From the NCBI GenBank assembly GCA_034440635.1, contig JAOTON010001028.1:434001-498000 (forward strand): a DNA stretch of 64,000 nt, written 5' to 3'. This document shows, piece by piece, positions 56,171 to 64,000 of the stretch. Position 1 is the stretch's first letter. Every line of letters starts with the position of its first letter. Both the position numbers and the translations under genes were made by a program. The stretch comes from Lepas anatifera. Taxonomy: Eukaryota > Arthropoda > Thecostraca > Lepadidae. Under the pieces are notes generated by a model. It saw nothing but the letters and a program-made list of their open reading frames with translations, was not told the origin of the DNA and searched no databases.

Positions 56171-56400
56171 ATTTTTTTATAAATATTGTCCAAGTTGTTT
56201 CCAGTTCAGTTTTAGGAGTAGGTGTCTCACTAGAGTCATCACGGGACTTTTTACGGAGACCCCGACCCCACCACCCAAACGAGCAACTCCCACGATGCAG
56301 TGTTAATCAATGAACCAAATTTGAAAGTCCCACAAGGCATAACGACGACCGTCTACCTCAGGTCACACCCTCACCAGTCAGTTGCCAGCTGGCCTTCAGT
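56171..56400 (-). mobile_element. SINE copy, 5' truncated
   Basis: On the minus strand GGCCAGCTGGCAACTGACTGG, GTGACCTGAGG, GTTTGGGTGGTGGGGTCGG, GTCCCGTGATGAC and the tail AACTTGGACAATATTTATAAAAAAA match the full copy at 33001-33346. The tRNA head is missing. It sits immediately inside the right arm of the large inverted repeat. Confidence 0.75.
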
Positions 56401-57212
56401 ATTTACGGTACCTACCACCTCCCAGTTGACCTAAATTATTTTTCCAGAAGTTGTAATATGTTGTGTTAGAGATAGATGGCGTACGGTGGTGCTGCGCTAA
56501 GGTGTTTTTTTACTACCTGTAGAGACCTGAGGAGGCCGGTTGCCCACCCCCTCGGGTGGGCGCGTGTTAATTGTCATAAATTCTGACACTTGCACGATGA
56601 AAATTTCGTAAAGACAAAGCAATATGATTGCCAGCAACCGATTACAAAAACAATCACTATGTTTGCGGCGTTAAACATAAGGCTGTACTACTGCAGTGGT
56701 CAAAAACCGTATACATACCTACCTTAGGTGCTAAATATTTGGAACTTATAGCAAGAACGCATTTTTTTTATTTTTCCTATCGAAAGATATTTTATTAATC
56801 AAAATTTTTGAGGTGTCTAAAATGGCAATTTCAACTGGGAAAAGGTCAAGCTAGGTCAAAAAATAAAAGGTCAAACAAATTAAAAGTAAAAATTTTCAAA
56901 TTTTGAAATTTTCTTTTCTCAAAATAAAGTATAGTTCAAGACAAGTTCAATGATATACAAAACTTGTTAATCAGGCTATGCCTTTTTGAGTTATGAAGCA
57001 TCAAAAATGAGTCTATAAGGTGACCTCCCGAAAATGCCTCGGGCTATAACTCGGTTACCGTTGATCGGAGGGGGCTAAGATTCTCACAGGCGTGTTTCTG
57101 GCCCAAAACTACCCCGGAGACAAAGTTTCAGATTTTTTCTAGACATGGTGGTGTCAAATTGAAATATTTTTGGTCGTTTTGTCCTGGAATGCCCCCGTTA
57201 TCAAGTTCAGAG

Positions 57213-57815
57213 GGCAGTAACGCATCCAGAGGGAGGGGGAGGGGGTTCGGGCCTAGCCCTCCCCCTCATCAAGAGCTTTAGACCTAAGTGCCGCCCACTG
57301 CCCATGTCGGGCCTCGAATGCGCCCGACATAGGCTTGGGCGGCATATTGGGCTCTGACATCGCCCGTCGATGGCGGGGACGAGGCTTGACCCGGTTTCAA
57401 GTGCCAGTAATGCTCCAACCTTACTGCCACTGTACCCGATGTGTCGCCCCCTCATGCGAACGGTTTCCATGCATGACATTCAGCCCCATGTGCCGGCTGT
57501 GCACGCTTTCTTCTTTTCTTATAAGACAAACTATTTATGTATGGAAAGCTTCCCTCCCAAGCCAGAATGAAAAACTTTAACATAGCTTCCCTAGTTCCAA
57601 TTATTTTTAGCAGGAGCAAAAGTTATGTGTGTAAAAGCGTTGAGTCCCTTCGCGTGCATTTGCGGCCAGTAAGGTTCACCTCCGGCAAATGGTTTTTCGC
57701 CCCCTCCCCTCCCAGTGTTCTGCCGCCCTCATTTAAAACATTCAACCCCTCCATCGGCCTGTCATCCCCCTTCACCAGTCCTCTCCCCCCCTCTTACGAA
57801 AATCCTGGCTATTGA
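57213..57815. mobile_element. hAT-like element, degraded
   Basis: The left end CAGTAACGCATCCAGAGGGAGG and right end ACGAAAATCCTGGCTATTG resemble the terminal motif group. GGGGGAGGGGG next to the left end fits. The 81- to 92-codon frames inside have no domain. Confidence 0.45.
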
Positions 57816-58424
57816 TTACGGGATGGATAGGCATTCCGGAGCAGTGTGAAAATGGAAATATGCTCCGAGTGAGCTGAAAATAGAGGTGAAAAAAGTATTG
57901 CACTCGAAACCCAAGCTTGTCGAATTCTGACCTCTTCAGAATCCAACCAGACAGAAGGCTGGACACACAAGACACATAAACATCACAAGGATGCACGAAC
58001 AAAACCTCTTGGGATGTCAAAACTGCATTAAAAATGGTAATAGTCCAGGGACGAGAAACGACGCTACGGGTATTCAACATTACTCATGATGATACCAGTG
58101 TTGAAGTCTCCACCGCACTGCAAGGAAAATGACTCTAGCGCCAACCGGTACGGTCAAGTTGGAGAGGGCTGACAATTTGAACGCTTCCTACTGAGGTATC
58201 AAGCAATGGGCAGGAAGCAGGGCACTGGGCTTCCGGAAACTTTGCAATATCTGAACGGGTCTAACCTGTGCCTCAAAAGATGACACCATCTTACCTATGC
58301 GGCCCCCTGAAGCTACTCTTTTTCGACATGTGTAGAGAGCTCGAGCCAATCGTACCTCTCAGGACTGCTACCCGTTCCGCCTGCAGATCGAAAACATGGC
58401 TTAACTGACGGCAAAATTAATATC
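57816..58424. other. No gene seen
   Basis: Apparently single-copy; one 102-codon frame on the minus strand (57772-58080) without a domain and overlapping the preceding element. Confidence 0.35.
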
Positions 58425-58625
58425 CATAGGCGCAGGAGCCGGGGGGAGGGGAGCGGCTGCCACCATATTTTAGGACTTGGGGGGCCGCTGAGCCCTCAAC
58501 TTTGAGCCGATTCCGGATCTTTTCCGTTAACAATGCGAGTGATAGACCGAACCATATTTGACCCCCCCAATGGTGACAACTTTTGCCCCACTCCCCCCAA
58601 CTTGGAAAAAGTTCCTGCGCCTATT
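58425..58625. mobile_element. hAT-like MITE, CATAGGCGCAGG family
   Basis: Start CATAGGCGCAGGAGCC, end AAAGTTCCTGCGCCTAT. The flanking 8-mers TTAATATC and TTCTTATC agree at 6 of 8. The ends are close to those of the 4.3-kb composite at 20959. 201 bp. Confidence 0.72.
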
Positions 58626-59130
58626 TTCTTATCTCACCGACTGGAATTACACTGAACATCATACAGATTTCAATTAACCAAGCGATAGCTCCCCGGACTT
58701 AGCGCTTCCTGATTTCAAGTAAACATCAAAGCAAGTGAATTTGGGGAGCTTGGCAATATGCCTACCTAGCTGCCTAGTTGCTTACCTGAAACTTATCATC
58801 AGAATTGTTACTCATCCAGCTTATCATCCAGCTCGGTTACTTCTCGACACGTCTCGAAGACCGCGCTTTCTGTGCATGATGAACGAACTAAAAATTAGGA
58901 TAATTTAAACAGACAGCCCCTCAAGTATGCCTCAATTGTGCAGCAGAATGCTACATCCAAATTCAAGTGCACGGGCAAACACGATTCTAACATACTTTTT
59001 TATATAATGCGAACCACAAAGTCGTTGTTATAATAATATAATCGGACAGAAAAATACAATATTCCTTGACTTCAACCTTTTCTACGCCCACGCATTTACT
59101 GTGATATACTCAGGGTGCCAAAGCAGCAGG
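58626..59130. other. No gene seen
   Basis: AT-rich. If the SLC6 transcript is long, its 3' end lies here or in the next element; I see no clear poly(A) signal on the minus strand. Confidence 0.35.
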
Positions 59131-59565
59131 CAGTGGCGGATCCAGAGGAGGGGACCGGGTAAAAGGTATTCCCCCTCAACAGAAGAGCTCGGGGCAAAAC
59201 TGTGTTTTTGCCCTGCTCCCAAAGGTATCGACCTCCTTCTTTCCACGGTTCCTTTTCAGTTTATAAACGAGGTTTTGATGCTTCAACGGGACCAGTCATC
59301 TTCCAATAGAACCGGTCAACTTCATTGTAAACATTGGACCTGGTTCTCTTGATGTTTAAAATCACTTTTGAGTGAATGATCCTTTGAATGCAAAAGCAAG
59401 CGTGGTGTGCCCACACATCTTTCACTCCGTGATTTTTTTCCGATTTGGGTTTACCGCTCAAACCTACCATCTAGTTAAATTGTGGGCAAATCTTTCACCG
59501 CGTGACGTTTTTATGCTTTTCGACTTTGGTTTGTCCCCTAAACCTACCGGCTAGATCCGCCACCG
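59131..59565. mobile_element. hAT-like element just downstream of the SLC6 stop
   Basis: Start CAGTGGCGGATCCAGAGG, end CGGCTAGATCCGCCACCG. The flanking 8-mers GCAGCAGG and GCGGCGGG agree at 6 of 8. The interior is inverted or parallel to 62142-63020 and 47412-47780. It ends 72 bases from the stop codon of the transporter and so probably supplies 3' UTR sequence. Confidence 0.78.
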
Positions 59566-59637
59566 GCGGCGGGTCGGCACGCCAGTTTGAGCCACGGAGC
59601 TGCCAAATCTGTACACTTTTTGCCCGTCCTCTGATAC

Positions 59638-59781
59638 CTAGCACATCGCCGTTGCCCTGGTGGTCAGGGGCAGCTGGCCACCTGCAGGAAGGCGTGGTCT
59701 CTGCGCCCGTCTTGCCTCCCCGCGGTGCGAGTGCTGCGCTGGGCCCCAGGTGGCGGAGGGCTGTAGCAGATTCCGCACCCG
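59638..59781 (-). CDS. SLC6-type transporter, last coding exon
   Basis: An acceptor TGTCGGCAG (AG at 59782-59783) precedes 47 codons and a TAG. The exon begins RVRNLLQPSATWGPAQ. SLC6 transporters have, directly after the last membrane segment, a basic stretch followed by a conserved Trp-Gly-Pro-Ala; here the WGPA sits at residues 12-15 of the exon. It joins in phase 0 to the exon at 61011-61184, giving the expected order of transmembrane helix 12, short linker, R-rich helix, WGPA. The tail is short and basic (RGEARRAQRPR) and ends AMC. The 1229-bp intron between them contains a hAT-like element. Confidence 0.8.
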   Translation of the reverse strand, partial: RVRNLLQPSATWGPAQHSHRGEARRAQRPRLPAGGQLPLTTRATAMC

Positions 59782-61010
59782 CTGCCGACACACGGCACCC
59801 GGTCAGTGGCTGGTGGGTTTGTGTCATACACTTGCTCATATTGCATTGAACGAGGAGAGCCGGTGAGGAAGAGTGACAGTCTGCTGGAGAGGTGAATGTC
59901 GTTGACTCGGTGCACTAGGCTCTGTGAAGGTAGGTATTTTTATTTCATTCGTATGGGATTTACGCGCGCCGCTGACCAATCCTAAATGAATAAGAAACAA
60001 AGCTTAACTGACGAATATCTTTGTACTCACTGTTGAAGTGTTCAATAAATACATATTTTCATGAGGAAAACGGAGCACCACTGCCCCGGGTGGTTTTATA
60101 CAACCTCCAACCGAGACCCTACATTTTCTCATTCTAGACTTTGCAAGTTCTCATTCTGCATTTTCTCCACAGCAGTGATTCTGGGGGAATGTTGGAATCG
60201 TATTGATCTTTACCACGGGCAGATTCAGAACTTTCTCAAGGGGGGGCAGATGTTAGCCTCAGGTCCCTCCTACCTTTTAGGTCCCCACCATTTTTTCATT
60301 TAATGAACGTAAAATATTTGCAAACTGAAAAGTTTGTTAGATGCAGGCACGAATCCGGAATTTGGAATTTCCTCAACGGAATGAAGTGTTGGGGCCCCCA
60401 CTCGGAGGGCCAGCAATTTTTTGATTTATCTAACGTGAAATATTTTCAAACTTAAGTTTGTGACGCACCTACTTCTAACGTGCTTATAAAGCTTAATATT
60501 TTCGGGCGGCCCCCGAGACCAACTCTTGGAAGTCACAGAGATCATTTCTTAGGGGCCCAGAGATCAATATTTGGAAGCATCCAACTCTTGGGAACCCCCG
60601 AGACAAACATCTTGGGACCCCCAGACCAACTCTTAAGAATTCCCCCCCGACCAACTCTTAGGGTCTCCAGATCAACTTCTGATGGCTCAGACCAACTCTT
60701 GGGGACCCCTAGACCAACATTCGGGTGCCGTTTTGGGTACCTCCAAAAAGCCTAACATACATCACTATGGCCCCTCCGGCCCGTTTGCAGTGCTTGAGTC
60801 CAGCCCAGGAAGGGGGGCGCCACCCTCTGGATCCGCCCCTGAACTCCACTTGCAGTATCGGCAGCCTTCTAACCGGCCTCTGCGGTACAAACAGACGCAC
60901 TCCCTCGGAACACCATTAAATATTTACCAGCACCGCACTAGCCACGAGCAGATCCGCCGACAGAGTTTGAGACCGATTCCTGTCCTATCTTATTTCCAGC
61001 TCCATCTGAC
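59782..61010 (-). other. Last intron of the SLC6-type gene
   Basis: Bounded on the minus strand by the donor CAG/GTCAGATGG at 61010 and the acceptor GTCGGCAG at 59782. Half of it is the insertion at 60214-60841. 59850-60213 and 60842-61010 look single-copy. Confidence 0.7.
60214..60841. mobile_element. hAT-like element with ACCAACTCTTGGGG minisatellite, in an intron
   Basis: The left end CACGGGCAGATTCAGAAC and right end CCCTCTGGATCCGCCCCTG fit the terminal group. The flanking 8-mers agree at only 5 of 8. Between 60510 and 60725 about ten degenerate 21-22-bp units on GACCAACTCTTGGGGACCCC occur. Read on the other strand the unit is GAGTTGGTCTAGGGGTCCCC, clearly related to the 26-28 kb unit. 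Confidence 0.7.
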
Positions 61011-61184
61011 CTGGTTCAGGGGAAGACCCCGATCCATCCAGAGCAGTTTGACGACGGCCACCAGGGGAATCATGGTGACTGAGGTGAAGGAGATGCACCA
61101 GCCGATGCCGTCGGCCCACAACGGGAAGCGGTACTCTCCGTAAGTGAGCGGCTTGTAGTCGATCCACGTGAAAATCAGAATCCC
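61011..61184 (-). CDS. SLC6-type transporter, penultimate exon (TM12 region)
   Basis: 58 codons, phase 0 at both ends, with acceptor TTTTCTGACAG (AG at 61185-61186) and donor GTCAGA (61010 down). The exon reads FTWIDYKPLTYGEYRFPLWA, then DGIGWCISF, then a hydrophobic helix with MIPLVAVVKLLW. The tyrosine-Pro-Leu-Thr-Tyr, the aromatic-Pro-x-Trp-Ala and the Gly-Trp followed by an Ile-Pro-Leu helix form the loop between membrane segments 11 and 12 and then TM12 of sodium- and chloride-coupled SLC6 transporters (transporters of GABA, glycine, amines and amino acids). The subfamily cannot be told from this piece. Upstream exons are not seen before the window edge at 64000; 61490-63916 is largely transposon. 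Confidence 0.85.
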
Positions 61185-61489
61185 CTGTCAGAAAAGGGCA
61201 TAGAATAAAGCATGATGTGGGATGCTGGAGGTATGAGGGGATGGTACACTCGCGGAGTCCCAAACATCTAAATTTCCGAAAACTGGAACCACAAATGTTT
61301 CGTCACAACAGTCAATTGGACCCCGTCTCGATAACAATCACGATCAAACACACGAATACTGTCCCCAGCAAAAAAGCAAAAAAGTGGACGGGGAAGGGGA
61401 GAGTTTGTGTAGGAATGTGTAGAACAAAATGTTCCAAAACGCCGAGTCTGAAGTTTAAACAAACGTAACCCGTTTTGATTGATAGAGCC
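61185..61489 (-). other. SLC6 intron sequence
   Basis: Follows the exon acceptor. Apparently single-copy, no further exon recognised. Confidence 0.5.
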
Positions 61490-62141
61490 ATAACATGCGC
61501 ATTGACGGGGGATGGGTACCCGCCCCCTCCGGTTTTTCGGATACAGCATAAAAAGGGGCTAGTGCGCGTACTTAGCATATCTTTTTCTCATCAATTTTAC
61601 AACTTTTGTCAAATTTTTAAGGTTAGGTCATTTAAGGTCAGGTCGCCAGTACAGGTCAAGTGACCTGACCTCAAAAGTTTAAGATAGCATAAGTCGGAAC
61701 AGTGTAGATGTATCCTATTGAAACTCATATCACATAATGGCCCACCGGTTCTCTCAAATATGTTCCGGTATTGTTTTATATCGATGACCCAGGTCAGGTA
61801 CGACCCATGATCTCTCCATTGGAAATACATGGGAAAATGGTTTTAACTGAATAACTTGATAACGGATGGTGATAGAGCATTTATTTTAACCGCATTAGAT
61901 TTGCCTTGTCTTTGCAGTTCCAATGATATGCATTTTACCTAATTTGACCTTGACTTGACCTCAGGTCAGGTTAAATCCTTGATTTGACCTAGAAGGCCAT
62001 ATTATTATATCATTCGATTCGGCTTGCTGCGAGGATTCATACGGTTCAAATTATTTTGCTCTATCTTAGCTTGTTCAGATGTAATGACCGAAAACCTTCA
62101 TTTACATGTTATCCCTATGACGGCATGTTTTGACCTCTAGT

Positions 62142-63020
62142 CAGTGGCGGATCTAGCCGGTTGGTTTGGGAGGGGCAAGCCAGATTCGAAAAGGAGAAAA
62201 AAGTCACATAGTGAAAAATCGCCCTACAATATGATTTTCCGGTAGAATTTTGGGTATTTAAGGCGAAAACAAAAAAACGTCACGGGCTGAAAATGGGCCC
62301 AATATTTTTTTTTCCTATCCAAGGCCCCCATACATATTTCCACTGAACTTAGCTGGTTCTGTTGAAGTTGAGAGTTGAAGCACCAAAATCTTGCTTATAA
62401 ACTAAAAAGGAGTCGGGGACCCTGAGACGCTCCGGCGCTCAATAGTTTACCGACGTAGGTCGGCTGGCAACTGAATGGTGAGAGGGTGACCTGAGCGGGG
62501 CGGCCGTCCCTGTGCTTTGTGGGACGTTAAACTTTGGCGTCTAAATTAACCCTTCATTGTGGGAGTTGCTCGTTCGGGTGGTGGGGTCGGGGTCTCCGTG
62601 ACAAGTCCCGTGATTACTTCAGTGAGACTCCAACTCCAACAGCCAAACGAGGAACAACTTGGACAGAATTTATTAAAAAAGGAGGTCGATCGGAAAAAAT
62701 GGCGGAAAAAACGTCACGCAATGAAGAGCTACGCTACAATTTTACCTCTCGGGGTAGAACTTTGGGTATTTCAGGCGAAAAAAACAAAAAAAAAAACGTC
62801 ACGGGGTGAAAAATATGGGCTTGAGATACAATATTTCCACTGAAATTCACTGGTTCTGTTTGAAGTTCAGAGTTGAAGCACCAAACTCCTGCTAATAAGC
62901 TAAACAGGAGTCGGGAGAAAAAGGAGGTCAATTGCTTGGGGGGTGGGGCAAAAACATAGTTTTGCCCGAGCTTTTCCGTTTGGGGGCAAATGCCTTTTTG
63001 CCCCCTTGGATCCGCTACTG
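62142..63020 (+). mobile_element. hAT-like element with exact 8-bp duplication
   Basis: Start CAGTGGCGGATCTAGCC, end CCTTGGATCCGCTACTG. The exact duplication CCTCTAGT is at 62134-62141 and 63021-63028. The unoccupied site is in the family B element near 46942. The interior is present twice (about 62195-62418 and 62683-62928), separated by a SINE; the relative at 47412-47780 has it once. 879 bp. Confidence 0.92.
62419..62680 (+). mobile_element. SINE copy nested in the hAT-like element
   Basis: It begins CCCTGAGACGCTCCGGCG, just after the place of the tRNA head, so the head is missing. The tail is AACTTGGACAGAATTTATTAAAAAA. It interrupts GGAGTCGGG and AAAAAGGAGGTC of the host element, which are contiguous in the second interior copy near 62908-62930. 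Confidence 0.8.
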
Positions 63021-63150
63021 CCTCTAGTGACCTTAAATTTGACCTGACAAAAATTGTTCAAATATTTTCGATGGAGAAGTGGATGAGCTACCCAACGCCG
63101 TTTATCGTATTTCGCTACCTAGCGTGGTTTTTGAGATCTTAGGGGGTGGG

Positions 63151-63529
63151 TAATCACAACCTTAAAGTGGTCGATGTTTTTTACTTATTTCAGGTGCAAA
63201 TACATCAAGAATATCTGCAAACAAGGTATTTTGCCACATATTGAGGGCTATAGGGCCATTGGTTGGGGGACAAATTTTGCAGGCCAGTCGTTTTGGGCAT
63301 TGCTCTGGAAAATAAACGCGAAGGAACATAAGTTCACATTTTGTGCATTATCATCAACTACGTCTAAAGGATGAGTTTTCTTGCTGTACATAACTGCTTT
63401 GTTTAAAGACATGACACATACATCAAGAAGAGGCACATATGTTCCGACCTGATACTCTGATGGACAAATAAGTACCAGTGTGTGTTTTGCGTTATACAGC
63501 ATTTGTAGATCAGGAAATTTTTTAAGGAA
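63151..63529. other. No gene seen
   Basis: AT-rich; frames of 66 and 84 codons overlap on opposite strands without domains. Confidence 0.4.
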
Positions 63530-63534
63530 AATCG

Positions 63535-63916
63535 TTGGGGGGCATTTCTTGTGCTGGCCATTATAGTGTATTCAGGGGATCAAGACCCCATTTGGAGGCG
63601 AGAGGGGGATAATAAAACTTAGACGCGTTAGTGTTTCCAAATTTTGTGTTATTCCATATTCTAGAGATTATTGATGCTGGCCAGGGCACCACGTCTTTTC
63701 GGCAGAAAAAGGCAAAGCCGAGTTAGAAAAAGTTGCAAAAAGGGACACAACTCTATTTTCACTAAAACGGCCAAATAAATACCACAAAAGCCGGATTGGA
63801 GGCCAAAACGACCCCTAACGGTAGTAAAAACACAGAAAACGACTTATATCACTGTTTAAACTAATTTTTGGCAGTTTGATATTGACTTGGGCAATATTTT
63901 TTAGTACACTACCCAT
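63535..63916 (+). mobile_element. Dispersed repeat E, copy 2, without the SINE
   Basis: Matches 32770-33000 and 33347-33545 in order and shows the unoccupied SINE site at about 63760-63770 (TATTTTCACTAAAACGGCC). Confidence 0.65.
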
Positions 63917-64000
63917 TTAACCCTCAACCTGGTGGGGAACACCCTCCTTGATTTTCGTGGTAGGACGAAAGACGGCGGCGCGAAGCGCCCGTACGCTTAC
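63917..64000. mobile_element. TTAA family A element, left end, cut by the window
   Basis: TTAACCCTCAACCTGGTGGGG starts at 63917, and ACGGCGGCGCGAAGCGC follows at the usual distance. The remainder is outside the window. Confidence 0.65.

Larger units (their letters stand above)
54327..57195. repeat. Large inverted repeat (about 750-bp arms)
   Basis: The left arm 54327-55077 and right arm 56438-57195 are inverted copies with few differences. They begin at GGGGCATTCCAGGAC. The arms include an outer part of about 615 bp and an inner part of about 136 bp that is the left end of a TTAA family B element (TTAACACGCGCCC at 54942; mirrored at 56573). In this copy the right end of the TTAA element is replaced by a second, inverted left end. 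The spacer (55078-56437) holds the rest of a family B interior and a SINE. Confidence 0.85.
61490..63150 (+). mobile_element. TTAA family B element interrupted by a hAT-like element
   Basis: The left end ATAACATGCGCATTGACGGG (TTAA decayed to ATAA) and GGTTAGGTCATTTAAGG follow 46289-47177 in order. The right part resumes at 63021 and ends near TTTTTGAGATCTTAGGGGGTGGG; the last 30 bases of the family are missing. It lies in the transporter gene's upstream intron. Confidence 0.75.

Overview
The window looks like animal nuclear DNA, probably from an invertebrate. It has spliced exons of a sodium-coupled neurotransmitter-type transporter, an intronless LRRC14/PRAME-type leucine-rich-repeat gene with very GC-rich codons, several decayed non-LTR retrotransposons and a dense mass of short DNA transposons. 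Nothing points to a bacterium or virus: there are no operons, ribosome binding sites or CRISPR. A crustacean or other marine invertebrate would fit the GC-rich codons and the reverse-transcriptase types, but the sequence alone does not settle the species.

Host genes are few. (1) 15024-16694 (+) is one long open frame of 556 codons that I read as an LRRC14-like protein. (2) Two exons on the minus strand, 61011-61184 and 59638-59781, are both phase 0 and read on into each other. They encode the last membrane segment and C-terminal tail of an SLC6 transporter; the rest of the gene should lie beyond the right edge. (3) Weaker candidates are a first exon with a CpG-rich promoter near 43.6-44.0 kb, an exon near 51.5 kb (-) and a small membrane-protein frame at 29.7-29.9 kb.

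Most of the rest is transposon. Three kinds can be delimited by target-site duplications read directly from the bases. First, hAT-like non-autonomous elements have ends such as CAGGGGCGTAGCCA or CATAGGCGGATCCA and 8-bp duplications. Second, TTAA-flanked elements (three families) are rich in AGGTCA/TGACCT words and have a small palindrome just inside each end. Third, there are TA-flanked elements. Several hAT-like shells carry long minisatellites (21-29 kb, 30-32.7 kb, 60.5-60.8 kb). Insertions are nested up to four deep, and sister copies elsewhere in the window often show the empty site. A tRNA-headed SINE family has three copies. A roughly 750-bp inverted repeat (54327-57195) surrounds the end of one TTAA element.

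Retroelement remains cluster at 34.8-42.0 kb: an RT plus RNase H pseudogene (+), an RNase H fragment (-) split by a retroposed 284-bp insert with a 14-bp duplication, a Jockey/CR1-like RT fragment (-), and a nearly complete PHD-finger plus RT plus restriction-like-endonuclease element (+).
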